Source: Protonemura montana (Eukaryota; Arthropoda; Insecta; Plecoptera; Nemouridae). Taken from it: a stretch of DNA of 64,000 bases. Under the pieces are notes generated by a model. The model worked only from the letters and a program-made list of their open reading frames with translations. It searched no databases and was not told where the DNA came from. The position numbers and the translations under genes were made by a program. This document shows positions 1 through 12,664 of the stretch, in pieces. Location of the stretch: assembly GCA_947568835.1 (NCBI GenBank), contig OX387602.1, forward strand, positions 26,339,021 through 26,403,020. Direction: 5' to 3'. The stretch's first letter is position 1, and the number at the start of each line of letters is the position of its first letter.

Positions 1-2470
1 GGAGATTACTCCGTGCTTGCGGGGGAGCATTTCATCTCCCCCAAGATTACATGGAGGGGTAAAAGGAGAAGGGTGCAGGGGAGGCAGAGGATGAAGTTAA
101 CTCCATGAAATGGTGGCTCTTATTAAAAGTTTGCCTTTACGGGCTTACTTACAACTAGAGAGATACTGAATAGGTATTGTTTCTTCACCAAACTACGCCA
201 TCACCCCAACGTAAAATAGTAAATAAGAATGATATCAAGGACAATAATGTGTTGTTCTCTATTATGCAATTACTGTGTACAACGCTCGCGTTGGATAATG
301 CTTGAAGAGATGAACTTTGATGGCGAGTCCATATTCACGATCAACTTGACGCTACGCCAGTGCCCTTGGTTTTTGCTTTTATGTATTGTTTGTGGAGAGA
401 GTCAGAACAAGAATTTTCGTTTTAACTTAACCTGGCGGGCGATTGTAAGGCTGAAGAAATACCAATCAAAGTGTTCGTGCCTATAACGATTCAATAATTA
501 ACCAATTTATCTCAAATCTATATAAGAACGGTATTGCATGTATATTCATATTCCGCCATCATTTCGTAAAACCATATTTCAAGGAGGGAGAACCATCACT
601 GCTACGTTGCATCAATTTTTATCCAATTACCAGCCTTAGATGACAGTTATAAAATCTCAATTTGCGTTCGAACTCTTTCAGGCAAGGCAACCATCTTCGA
701 ATTGCCTCTGAAATGGATATTTTGAATGCGGTCACCTTGGAATAAACAGCCAAGCTCACTGATTCTCATGCTCTGTTGTTCATGTCTTCGGGATCAGAAA
801 ATGCTCGACTTGGCTGTACCTGATCTTCCTTCCACTCTCGTGAAACATAACTTACATTTTCTATAATATACCCTGTCAAATCAATCACATGACTGCCATA
901 TAAATTCTCGCACACACGAAATACCTAGCTAGACAATGCTTTGTGAGCATGGATTTATAAAATATTGAACAATGTGTAGAAGCAATGCGATTATTTATGT
1001 TTGCTCTTGCCTTCAAAGTCATGTTGTGATTTTTTTTTAGGTCATCTTAAAATAGTTTGCGTCTAAAAATGTTAGATCTCGGCAGTGTCAGTGAGAAATA
1101 ACGTTATGAGTATTTAGGCTAAGAATCTGAGAATTTGGTGGTGTTGTTCAGCAATGGAAAATGTATGCCGCGATCGATGCTTCGAGTTCCAATTTTCAAA
1201 GTTGTTAAAAAATCGAAAAGTAAATTCTTTGCTTTCACGAGTCATTCTCGACATGCGTTTACCGGTTTAATCGGTATTTACACCAAACAACAAGGATACA
1301 TGATAGTTTGGGTTTGTCTGAGAACAACAACACCATTCATTTCGGTCCTCATTTTACTGTCTTCGATACCTTACCTTACCTTACCATACCATACCATACC
1401 ATACCATACCATACCATACCACACCACCCCAGATTTTATCCATGGGAAGAGCGAACGGCGTGGGCGACTAGTTCAGCAGTAAACATACTTTTAACAAATT
1501 TAATGGGACAAACTGTCGGCCATGATTTACAGTTGTGCTCGTTAAAATAGCAGTAAAATCTATAATATGATAATGCCGTCATAAAATGTGAATTCACTTT
1601 CAAAGATATTACTCTTTTGTGTGCTATCACTTAGATATCTGCTTAGGCCAGTGCACTAAGGCAGGCACTATCTCTCCCAATAGGTTTGCTTGATACGCCT
1701 TGTAATTAAAGGGGAAAATTAGTATGAATAAGTACCCATCCGTTGTTTTTTAAATATGTAGGACTTCGTCATAAAGTTCCATTTGGTTAAAATACGTTTT
1801 TTTTTTGTTGAGTGCTGGACGTTGGGAGAAAAGATTTTTTTTTACTTCAAGCAGCAGGTATCTTGTTTTTTTTTCTGTTTGTTATGTAGGTACTATAATT
1901 ACATCCAATTATATTCCCACTCAGAATTCCATTATTATTTTTGATTCATGCTAATGTAATAGCATCTGAATACGGAAACCGGAAACATTGCTCAATACAT
2001 GAGGCAATAAAAAGTATTGTGTACTATTTCGAAGCGAAATTAGCAACGAACATTGTGTCGAGAGTGGAGTGTGGTGCCTTCTGTGCAGTGAAGCTCGAAT
2101 GATAAGAAACCCTCTAGGTTGAAATTTAGTTGGCTATTGAAACAGCAAGACGAATGAGCGGTAAACAGTTTTCTTGTTTTCTGCATAGGCCCATCACCCC
2201 AGTGACGTGCCTGCTTGTACTTTTGAGGGGAGGGCGGCGTTGCAGGGAAGATAAAGGGCTGGAAAATCCTATAAACGGAAAGACATAAAGTGCTGAGAAG
2301 CAATGAGCATAAAACAGGGTAGAATAACACGTGTCAACAATGTTCCTATAGGGCGTTATTTGGTTCAATTTGTACTCGGAATGGCGTACTTGTATGCTTG
2401 TATCGTATCATCATAGAACCACCAAATAGCAAGATGGAGTGTAATTTGGTGTGCTATCTGTGTTTTTCAG
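1..2470. other. Upstream/intronic DNA of the TOX gene, no coding exon recognised
   Basis: The first TOX exon seen starts after a TTTTTCAG acceptor at 2470 and opens inside the conserved N-terminal segment. At least one 5' exon must therefore lie here unnoticed or left of the window. I see no convincing start exon. The stretch is AT-rich apart from a pentanucleotide microsatellite at 1370-1424. Open frames here are short and have no recognisable family. Confidence 0.5.
1370..1424. repeat. Pentanucleotide microsatellite (CTTAC/CATAC)n
   Basis: Tandem TACCT units pass into TACCA units and end in CACCACCCC. Short open frames crossing it (repeated LPYHTIPYHT) are translations of the repeat. Confidence 0.9.
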
Positions 2471-5400
2471 ACGTTTCACACACCTAGCTTCGGCGATGAG
2501 GAATTCGACATCCCTCCAATCAACCCTCACCACCATCAACAGCAGCAGCAATCTATGTCTTATCAGCCACCTCAGGTATTGAAACCACAACAGAAAACTT
2601 TTCTCATAGGATTTCCTATGTTTTTCCTATGTTTTTTTTCTATTTTTCTACGGATTTTCTCTAAGTAGAGCCAACATAGTGCTATGTTGGCTCTGGTCTC
2701 TTAAATTATAACATTGGGTTACTATACTTTTTACATACTAATAACTTGGCATGCACTGTGCACTAAAGAAGTTGTACAGAATTTGTTGATACTGGCTCAA
2801 AATTTATTTGTAAAGTAAAGCCAATGCCAAGCTGTAATCTAGATAATTACAATTTTTGGCTCATGTTTTCACCACAAATTTGGTATTGGAAGGTGTCTGC
2901 AACATTCCCCTATGCTTAAAGTAAGCTAAAAATAACTAATGATGTCTTGTTTCACAGATGCTTCAAAGCCAGGCGTCTGACAGCCTGAACATGAACTCGT
3001 CCGCATATCAGCAACCCCTGTATTTGTCCGGCCCTGGAGAGCATCCGATGGCCCACGGAACACCCGGAGGATACAACGGTCCGCAGCCAGTCTACAGCAT
3101 GTCGAGCCCAGGCCAACCAGGCCCACAGCTGCTGCTCCTGCAGCAACAGCACCAGCAACAGCAGCAGCAACAGCATGGGCAAATGATGCTGCAGCATGGC
3201 GGGCAGCATGGGCAACCCGGCGTGTTCCACGGTCGATCGCCACAGGGCAACAGCCCGCCAACCGGCCAGGAGGCAACCACTACAAGTGAAGACAGCGACG
3301 ACAGCACGCCGCACGCAGCCATGGTGAGGCCCGCCTCCTGCCTATTTGCCTCACGACCAGGTCCACGGAGTAGGATTATCCTCCGAAACAGTATTCCATT
3401 GGCTACTACCATGACAGTTGCCTGAATTTCTGTCTCCAAGCTCTGAGTTCTTACTTCTTGAGACAAGACCTAGTTTATGCTAGTGCTTATAAAAAAGCAT
3501 ATTTTTTTTTATCATTGCCATCATTTAAATAATTCTGATAATTTATTCTTCATCTCTCATTTTTCTGGACCAAATGAATATCTTTTATTTTAGTTTGAGT
3601 GCTCTCAGGGTTGCGTATTGAGAATTGAGAATGCTCTCAACTCAGAAAAGCATTTTGCATGTTAATCGATGTACCCACAAACACAAAACAACCCGCAAGG
3701 TACCCTGGTAGTATACACTCCTAGATATCGATAACTTTGTGAGATCAAACCTACCTTGTGTTCTGAATTAACGCTCTGTAGGGCCGGCATGTGTTGCAGA
3801 TGGCAGGGATGAAGAGGCCGTCGCCCGAGCCAGCTGACGTCGGGGTTGCTAAGGTTCAGAAAAAACCCAAGACGCAGAAGAAGAAGAAGAAGAGGGATCC
3901 GAATGAGCCACAAAAGTGAGTATTATTCTTTATGCTTCATTGCATTGCAGAATAAACCCTTGGTTTTTTAAGTTGTAGTCATGCTAGGCTTAAATAATTG
4001 TATCTAGAAGTCTTACCATCCTCAAAAGCAAACCTATGCCAATCTCAAACTCTAAATCAGTGAAATAATATATTCCTCAGTAACTAAATCGCTCATTGTT
4101 GCACTCAAAATAAACTGTCAGAATGTAGGTATGAAATGGCCTATCTGAAATCTTCTAGGTAACATTGTGTGCTTGGCAGAATCATATTTTGTTTCTATGC
4201 TTGGCTCAAAGCTATAAATAAATAAACTTAAAAGCAGGCCATCAACATAAGTTCACAGGAAACTATTTTTCCCTCTAGTCAGAGATCTAAATACACCCTG
4301 CAAAATGGGAAAAAAAAATAGTGAGCAATTTTGTTTACGGATTTAGACTGGTCCTTCATTTACTTAAAAAGCAACAATTGTTATTTTCTACACTTAAGGA
4401 TCACAATCTACAAACATCCTACATTTCCTATCAGCCTTCGATCCCAAATGTTTCGACGTGAACATTTTTAATCTTCTTGCAATTTTCTCTCGTATTCTTT
4501 TCTCTTGTAATTTTTTTTGTACATTAAAAATGAACTTGAACTAATTGCTCTTGTTTGTTTGGTCCTCAGACCCGTTTCTGCATATGCTCTGTTCTTCCGA
4601 GATACCCAAGCAGCCATCAAGGGTCAGAACCCCAATGCGAGCTTCGGAGAGGTTTCCAAAATAGTCGCCTCAATGTGGGACGCACTGGATGCAGAACACA
4701 AAAATGTAAGCATGTCGTTATCCGCGCATTAAAGTACTCGCTTCATCCCTGGTTGAAGCTAACTTTAAATTAATCAAGAATAGTTCTGTTTACATCTGAA
4801 TTTTCTTATCACTTTTATTAGCTATTAGCTTGGTAATAACCAACACACAATGTTAATTCAGTAAGCAAATTGTAATTTTGTTAATTTTAAGCTGAAATGA
4901 ACTTGGCGTAGATTGTACAGAGGGATCTGGTAGGAAGGTGGTAGTGCTGCTGATAAAACATTCAGAAGGAAGCTCTTTACATTGGCATTCCCCAGGGAGA
5001 TGGAAATATTAAAATAGGCAACTTGAGAGTGAAAGGAGGTTGAAGAGGTGGTGGGAAGAACCAAGCAAGCAAGCAAGGAAGGAATGAAGGAAGGGAGGGA
5101 AGGAAGGAGGTAGAGAGAGGAAGGGTAGTAATCTATTTCAGGTCATTTCTTATTCAAATTGCAATAAAAGAAACGGCCTTGCTTCCTAGCTTTGAGAGCA
5201 GACTACTTTGTAAGAATTTGAGAGATATAAAATACGTAGGCAGGTAGATAGTAAGTATGGCAACCATGGTCCTAGTTTACAACAATTTTAAGGCAGGAGG
5301 AAATGTAAACATGACAGGATATTGTTAATGTGTGTTTCTGGTTGAAATGTTTCAAAGAAATACAACCTTCTACAAGCTGTTCTAGGCAAAATTAACTTTT

Positions 5401-6153
5401 AAAACATAAAGACTTTGCATGGAATAAAGATATTGCATGGAAAACATTATTGAGAAGGTAGACTTACTAGACAGATCGGCATACCCTCTACTTCATTCAA
5501 AACACTTCTTTTTTTCTGTTCCAGGTTTATAAGAAAAAGACAGAAGCAGCTAAGAAAGAATATCTGAAAGCACTGGCGGCTTACAGAGCTAGCCTTGTTT
5601 CAAAGGTGCGTACCTATTTAAATGGTATTATAAAATACAAGTAAAATAAATTCCTTGGAATCAAATGTTGATTCTCCATATTCCGTTACGTTTAGCCATT
5701 TGAGCAAAGCAAGTCTTACATAAAAACTAGAGACAAAGACATAACCAAGATCAATGCCCAAGCAGAATGCAGTATAATCAATTAATTGATTTAGAACTGG
5801 TTTAATCAATTATTTAAGATACTCCCAGCTAGACAATGCTTGGCTAAGATATCTTGGCTAAACTAAAAAATGCTAACAACTTTATTTTCAAACAGAAAGT
5901 CATAAATTGGTTGTAGTCCTGACGTTACTTTGCATTCGGTTAGGGAGCGGGTGATGCCGAGGGCATGTACGGAAGCTACGGAGGCTACGGTGGAGGATAC
6001 AACGGCTACTCACCACCTACCACTGTGGCGTCTCCGCCTATCCTGTCGCAGCAGCAGATCACTGCTATGGCTAAGAAGACACCTCTACTCACTACTATGA
6101 TGGCCGAGAGAGCCAATGGACAGGCACAGCAGCAGCAACAACAACAGCAACAG

Positions 6154-6217
<64 letters not shown>

Positions 6218-7686
6218 TAAGGATGGTTTTGTCAAGGTCATTCCCAATTGTTCTTTTTGCAGTGTTCAAACTGCTTCTTTTGGTTCTTTCTTATTGGGTT
6301 ATTTGTTGATTTCAAGTGTACTTATACAGTGTTTTGATATAATATTGATTCTTGATCTGATGGGGATAAATTATCTGCCACTTAAAAATTCTATTAGAAA
6401 TGATAATACTTTGATTCCATAATAACCTACAAGCTTTTCAAGCTCCTGAAAGCTTTTTTTTTTTAACTTGAAGTTTAAACTATATTTTATTATACTTTTA
6501 CATTAAAGTATGTTATTTAACTGGAGATATTCTCTAATCAACTATGAATCCCTTTTTGTCTTATCTTGCAACAGACAGTTTGCCATGCCAAAATAAATAC
6601 AAACCTTTTTTTGTAGCATTATTTTCAACAGTATTTAAGCCTACTACATTAAAAATCGGACACTGCCCGATTTTTTCTGCGATCGTGGTCACGATGCATG
6701 AGAGTAGACACCTCTGTTCTAACTGACATTGTCTATCGTTCTTAGGGCATGATGAGTTCCCCGATCAACCAGGGTGTACACATGGCGCCGCCCCACCCCG
6801 GCAGCTACATGCAAGGCCCTCAGGGACCGTCGCCCGCCCACCACATGAGCCCTCCCCGCGGTGGGATGGTCTCAAGCCCCCCGCCAACGTCGGGTCCCCC
6901 ACAACAACCCGGCCACCACCGTCTCGGCGCCGGCTGCATCCGGCATGGCTGCCCCAACGCCGCCGTCGTCAACTCGGAGTGGGAGGACGAGTACTGCAGC
7001 AACGAGTGCGTCGTCAGCCACTGCAGGTGGGGACAGTAACTTGTTGGCCAGGTCACGAGGCAAGAAGACTGTCGCAAGCATTTCCTGCGTTTCTTCGACA
7101 CGTCTATGAATGGTTTTCCAGCGGTTTTGAAACCAGCCGTTTTATCTAACATGAGAAGGACAAGTTTAAATATTAATAAACATTTTTTTCTGGTTTTCAA
7201 TATATGGTCTTTGAGAATTATAATTCTCTTAGCCTGTATCCTTATAATTGTTAGGTATGATTGATTTAGGTGAAATGTATCAGAAAATGCAGTGATTTTG
7301 GCTATTTGTTCTAAAGCAGCAAAGCCTTCATTTAGCCTGTTTAAAGATAAGATTTGTGGGGAATGGTATCTTGTCATTGTACTTGAAGACATTTTGAGGC
7401 TTTCAGAGTCCACCAGTTATAAATGTAAATCCTTTTGGATATATCATGACAAAGACAGTATGACATCACCATCAGTAGGACATAGGTTGGTTATGAGTAC
7501 AATTTGTTTAGACAAAGCAAATGCTTTGCCATGTTGTTTAACATTTGTTTGCAATCAAGCCTTGTCCAGCAAGTTTTTGGTGCCGTGATGCTGACTAGGC
7601 AATTTGTCTTCTGTTTCAGAGATGTTTTCAGTTCCTGGGTGGCATCTAATCAAAACCAAACACAAAATTTCTCTGCAGTGAAGTAA
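2471..7686 (+). CDS. TOX: TOX-family HMG-box protein (5' partial)
   Basis: Nuclear HMG-box protein that binds and bends DNA or chromatin; vertebrate TOX4 belongs to the PNUTS-PP1-WDR82 phosphatase complex. Exons: 2471-2575, 2958-3323, 3800-3915, 4570-4705, 5525-5605, 5944-6216, 6746-7026, 7620-7686. All joins stay in frame and give 474 residues without the start. Residues 1-17 hold the TOX N-terminal signature [18 protein letters not shown] lysine-rich nuclear localisation segment lies near 175-190. The single HMG box (about 190-258) begins [20 protein letters not shown] and is intact. A Q-rich tract follows at about 330-359. The end (about 420-474) has a Cys-rich module ([19 protein letters not shown]) and a final DVFSSWVAS, matching TOX4 rather than the shorter TOX/TOX2 ends. 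Probably the single arthropod pro-orthologue of the four vertebrate TOX genes. The start is missing. Confidence 0.9.
2667..2694. repeat. Short hairpin in TOX intron
   Basis: A 13-bp perfect inverted repeat (AGAGCCAACATAG and its complement) with a 2-nt centre, in the intron between exons 2471-2575 and 2958-3323. Confidence 0.75.
5072..5125. repeat. Purine microsatellite (AAGG/GGAA)n in TOX intron
   Basis: Degenerate CAAG, GGAAGGAA and AGAG units. The host intron between 4705 and 5525 holds nothing else I recognise. Confidence 0.8.
6127..6216 (+). repeat. CAG/CAA repeat coding 30 glutamines, ending at a splice donor
   Basis: Thirty in-frame Gln codons. The last 13 are uninterrupted CAG (6178-6216), and the final CAG is the exon end in front of the donor GTAAGG. 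TOX3 (TNRC9/CAGF9) is also known for a CAG-encoded glutamine tract. The antisense all-Cys frame is a shadow. Confidence 0.95.
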
Positions 7687-10600
7687 ACGCCATCTGGTCT
7701 GGGTAAAATTTCTCAAAACATGTAGCTATACTTGCAGTCTGCATTGCGATTGGTTTTAAAATACTGTTACTATGGAGAGTTGAATGTAAAAATGTGTATT
7801 ATACACTTCTTATTTTAACATATAAGATTTAGTTTAGTACCAGTAACTGAAATATATTATATAAATATATAGAGAAATAGAATACCTTATTGACTGATTA
7901 GAGAAAACAAGGAAGTGGTTGGGTACATCATGCAAAAAGGGTGAAAAATTGTAAATATACATTTACCCAACAACTGGATTTGCCATAAATAGTAAACTCA
8001 ACCATGTTGGAACAAATATGAAGCACAATGTTCTCATTGAATCGAAACAAAACAATTTGTAATTTTTATGACGTTTGAAGTCCATTCTGTGCAAGTGTTT
8101 ACAAACTGGAATGTGAATTGAACAAGGAAATGGTAATGTAATGAGGTTGATTGATTTGCACTTGGCAGAATTTTTTTACTTCTAGATATTGATTTTTCAA
8201 ATTTGTCATATAATCTTGTTCATATGGTTATATGTGGTATGGTACAAACAATCTGTTTTTGGCTGATGTTATTTGCGCCTCATATCGAATACTTTTAAAC
8301 GACAGTTGAATCAGACTGTCAATTGTTGCATGTTTGACCATTGACATGAATATAGAGTAAGGACCCTTAATTGTGGATATATTATAAAATGTAATAATGT
8401 ACTAGTAGGTATATTCTTAGAATTTTTCTCCCCACCTGCTCATATGAATGTTATTGTTGATTTCCTCAGATCTATTTAAACTATTACAGTAAAGAATAAT
8501 AATTATATTAATGATAATAAATAGTAGCATCCTTGGTGGGTGCTTGTTCGCCCAAAGATCTGCCGTTCCTTGAAAAGCAATTCTTGTTCGGCTCTTTGCA
8601 GTGGAACATCAAGGGGGGATTATTTTTATATCGTTGAAACGACGGTAATTACGTAACCTCGACGAGTGTTAAAAGTGTCGACCATTGGGCAAAGCATTGA
8701 ACTTTTTTCATATGACTTTTGAACGAATGACAAGTTAAATGGTCGCTTTAATTTAAGCAATACAGATGCTGCAATAATGAAGATTGCTGGTTTCGTTGGT
8801 CTCACTTCTGGTCAATAACCGTGGAGTTTTATACGCAATACCCAGGAGACTTTTGACGTGTGTTGAGAGCTGTGATTGATGACATAAAGCAAATTTTTCT
8901 GCGAGTGAAAAATGGACTTTATAATTAAGACGTGACTCAATTAAACGATAGTCACACCCTGCAACATTTTCAGTTTGCTTAGTATAACATTGCAGAGTAG
9001 CCAACTGCTATATTAAGATAATTGTGTATTTATGATGGAAGCGTATGTTATTCTTACGAGGTACTTTTGATTTAAGAGCTCTGAAATGTTCCCAAAATCA
9101 TTTTCCTGTTAACAAAAAAAAACATGAAAAACTTGCTGAAACAAAATGGGTAACTATTCAGTATTTATTGTCTGCAAGAATGTTTAAATATTAATCATTA
9201 TCCATTATCATTCAGCATACATCATCCAAACAATCAGGATATATTATTGTTTAAATATAGATTCAAATATTCTATCTCGGTTTTAAGGTTGTTTTGTAAA
9301 AAGATTGTCATAAATTGTTGTTTTGTAACCTGTGAATAAGAGAGTTAGTATTATAATTGAGAATCAATGACCATATATTCATAAAAAATGAAATATATTA
9401 AGAATTAGTTTCCTAATTAACAATAATGACTGTATGAACATAAACTGTACGCAGAACTCTTATAAACACTAATCACTGTATGATTGTCTCGTGAACGCAT
9501 AATATATCGTAAAATAGTACAGGCAAATGATGTGATTTACTCAGGTTAAGTTGGATCTAGCTATCAGTGATTTAATACTTAAATATTACGTAGTCTTTAA
9601 TCCAGCCTTAGATTTGCATGCTGAGATAATGTGTATGGCAACTAGTATATAACCGAAAGTTATATACTAGTTGCTGAAGATCCTCAATTATACACCTAAA
9701 TCATTAGATAGGGGTGTGTATAATAAGGCATTATTTCTCTAAATTAGAATTTGGTTAAGGCTAAGATCCAAAGGAACACATTTTGGAATTACTAAAAGAA
9801 AAACATGTTTTCAACCAGAGTGATTTGTGACTTGAAATCATCAAGATCAAAGTGATCAAGATCAAAGTCAACGGTGATAGTGACGATCGAGGGTGACATC
9901 TTCTAGACTGAATTTTTCTGACCACTCTTCCACAGGAGATAACATTGAAAAATCAATTGAGTAGACATTACATTGACATACTAGAGTTCACCCAAAAATA
10001 ATTTAAGTTAGAATTTAAGAAAATAACACAGAACAACCAAAGGGACGAAAATCTTCTAGAAATCCAAACATACAACCCGAAATTGTATTTTGACTAAATC
10101 TAAATTGGATTGCCGAAGTGGTTCAGAGCCGTGGATAGTTTTTGAAGTATGTAACGGATTTTCTCTGTTTGAACTGACTTGCGGTCCTAAAAAGGACCTA
10201 AAGTCAACGTTGGTGTTGACATCATCAGGAATGAGTAAAAATCAGGAAAATCTAAATGGTATATAGATTTTCGAACAAGGTCTAGCAAAGCACACAAAAA
10301 ACATGTTTAAGAAACAGAAATATCTCTGATCATCAGGTACCAGTGGCCTTTGCGCTTTGAGGAACATCACTAAAAAAAAGTTACCGCAAAATTGGAAAGT
10401 AAGTAAATAAACATACCATGGATGATCCTTGGGCTTGGTAGGAACAGAGAAAATCAAGATGACACACTGTAAGCCACTTTAAATAAGGTCAACTACGTTC
10501 CTAATTTCTTGTTCAATTTGAAACTCTTGGGAGAGTATGGAATAAATTCGTAGTTTATTTTTCTTGTCATACGTTATAGTTATAGGCATTTGTATTTTGC

Positions 10601-10767
10601 TTCTAGAATCTCTCGGCAGTTCTGCCAACAGCAAGAAACAAAATAAATTAGATTTTACAAGAGCAGGTGGTTATCTCTGGTCTCGTCTACGGTGCTGTGT
10701 TGACGTTCACGGTTTACATGTTGTTTTCAATATCGGAGCACGGTGTAATAGCAGTGGTTCGCTGGAA
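7687..10767. other. TOX 3' untranslated region and intergenic DNA
   Basis: AT-rich, no coding region recognised. The TOX transcript probably runs some way in: an AATAAA lies at 8516-8521 and is one possible polyadenylation signal among several AT-rich candidates. The exact 3' end cannot be fixed. A perfect 16-bp inverted repeat lies at 9638-9674. The last few hundred bases should contain the EEF2KMT promoter, but I see no clear core element. Confidence 0.5.
9638..9674. repeat. Perfect 16-bp inverted repeat with 5-nt loop
   Basis: Arms 9638-9653 and 9659-9674 (GCAACTAGTATATAAC and its complement) around CGAAA. It is intergenic. It could be a cruciform, a small RNA hairpin or a mobile-element remnant; no transcript evidence is visible. 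Confidence 0.85.
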
Positions 10768-12664
10768 ATGACTGACAACAGCGATAAACAGGAAGATATC
10801 AGACTATTTGATCTTCAGAAGCAATTCCTTAATTGTGTTCCTGCTAAAATTCTCTCCTTTGCTGATGCATTTCCTCATCGAGCCGACAGCAGCTGTGATC
10901 GACAAGATAAATTGCTGGAACTTACTGTGAATAAACTGCTTGTGAAAAAGTACCCAGTGAAACCAAATTACCAGCAACTGTTTATCAGATTCCTTATAAC
11001 GCACGTAAGCAAGCGAGATATTTTTATTTCATCAATTATTTTGTATAGCGAATTGTTTTGTGGGCGACTGTCGATGCTGGATTGTCCACCTAACCTCAAA
11101 TCAGATAGCTAATCTAGCAAAACGCCAGTGACCTTGATATCAGCTACAGCTTTTGAATATATTTTTTAATTTAATTTTTGATTATTTATTATTTTACTGG
11201 ATTTTCTTTTTAGTTGGAAGATATCGGTGCTGAAGTGTCAGAAAATATTTACACGGCATATTGCAACTTACTCACGCTTGATGACAAAAGTCACGAGACA
11301 CACTTCAAACATTATGTCTTGAACACTACAGAATCAATTGTTTTGAAGGAAAGCTCGTGTTTGATCTCTCAGGGCACCACTGGACTTCGCACGTGGCAAG
11401 CAGCAAAGGCTTTAGCAGAGTGGTGTCTGTTCCGCCAAGACTTTGTCCGTAATAAGAATGTTCTTGAACTAGGTTCAGGCATCGGACTTACTGGACTTGC
11501 TGTGACCTTGTCTTGCGATCCAAAGAGTTATTGGTTTTCGGACTGCCATCCTGCTGTTTTGAAACTGTTGCAGTATAATGTAAGGGTAAATTTAGTGCAC
11601 TCTAACAAAATAGAAGATGAAAAAGTTGTAAGCTTGGCCACCCCATCCAAAACCAAAAGTGAAAACCCTGATGTTCTGGTTGGCTGCAAAATAAAGAAAA
11701 CTGATGTCAAAGTGATACGCCTCCCTTGGGATGATGTAGAAAACTCCAAAACTGCATCAGAAATCAAACCAGATGTCATTTTAGCCGCAGGTTAGTGTTC
11801 CTTAACTAATTTTGAGGTACTAACATTGGGTTTATAGTTAGTCAAAGTGTCTGAAATTACGATATGAAATTTCGTAATTTTTTCTAAGATTTCTCACATT
11901 TGAGACTGATTTTTACTCGTAAGGTTTTCATTTATCCTAACCACAATAATTGATGTATATCTAATGATATTTGGAGATGTAATTATTTAAAGGTAAAGGT
12001 GTGTTGAAAAAGTCAGCCGCACGGGCTAAACCATTACCATGTGTTGGAGGCTTTGCTTAGTAGACTGCTCAACTTAAGCGCTAATACTCTAACTTACTAT
12101 AAATCCAGTTGTATTATTCTTGTAGTTGGGTTGGTTGAAATGTTTTTTCCAAAGTTGTTTGTCTTGCAGATGTAGTGTACGACGACAGCATATCCCCTGC
12201 ACTTGTGAAGGCCCTGAAACACTTTTTAACTGGGAAGCAATCATCAAAATGCACCCTATTGATGGCATGTACAGTGCGAAATCCAGAGACACTGTCCAAC
12301 TTTATCTCCTTGCTAAACTCTGGTAAGCACATGTGATTTTACAATCCAGTGAGGTACATCAAAAGGAATGTAATATTTTAACATTGGTGTTGCCCAATTA
12401 GGTTGCAACAGTGGTGTTTTATCTAATAAAAATTGGATCAATATGTCACTTCACCAGCAACTCTAAAACATAATTAACATTTCTCATAAATGTATTTTGT
12501 TAGGAATTAAAAAGTCAATATGCCAGGTTGGTTATGTTTGTGAAATTTCCCCTTTAGAAGTACAAGGCCTACATTTGCTGGAAGAAGAAGCAGCGAAGCC
12601 AGAAATATTTCAGTATTCTGCTGATTCAGCTGTGAAAATATACAACATCAGCGTTTCCGTCTGA
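10768..12664 (+). CDS. EEF2KMT: Protein-lysine N-methyltransferase EEF2KMT (FAM86 family)
   Basis: SAM-dependent seven-beta-strand methyltransferase; the family trimethylates a lysine of elongation factor 2 in the cytosol. Exons: 10768-11004, 11214-11790, 12170-12322, 12504-12664; all joins are in frame and give 375 residues (human about 330). The N-terminal FAM86 segment (about 1-110) is followed by the family stretch LISQGTTGLRTWQAA. SAM motif I is VLELGSGIGLTGLA near residue 162. Further motifs are FSDCHPAVL, the post-beta-4 motif ILAADVVYDD formed across the 11790/12170 junction, and TVRNPET. The start MTDNSD is chosen because it gives the usual family N-terminus; the frame is open further upstream, so an earlier start cannot be excluded. 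The region before AADVVY (about 210-260) is longer and Lys/Ser-rich compared with human and is probably a lineage insertion. Confidence 0.92.

Noticed and set aside
6006-6269. Minus-strand frame with a long polycysteine run
   Set aside because: Antisense reading of the CAG repeat in the TOX exon.
6987-7039. TOX ending at HCRWGQ stop in exon 6746-7026
   Set aside because: The last residues come from reading into the intron. The donor after TGCAG and the exon at 7620 restore the conserved tail in frame.
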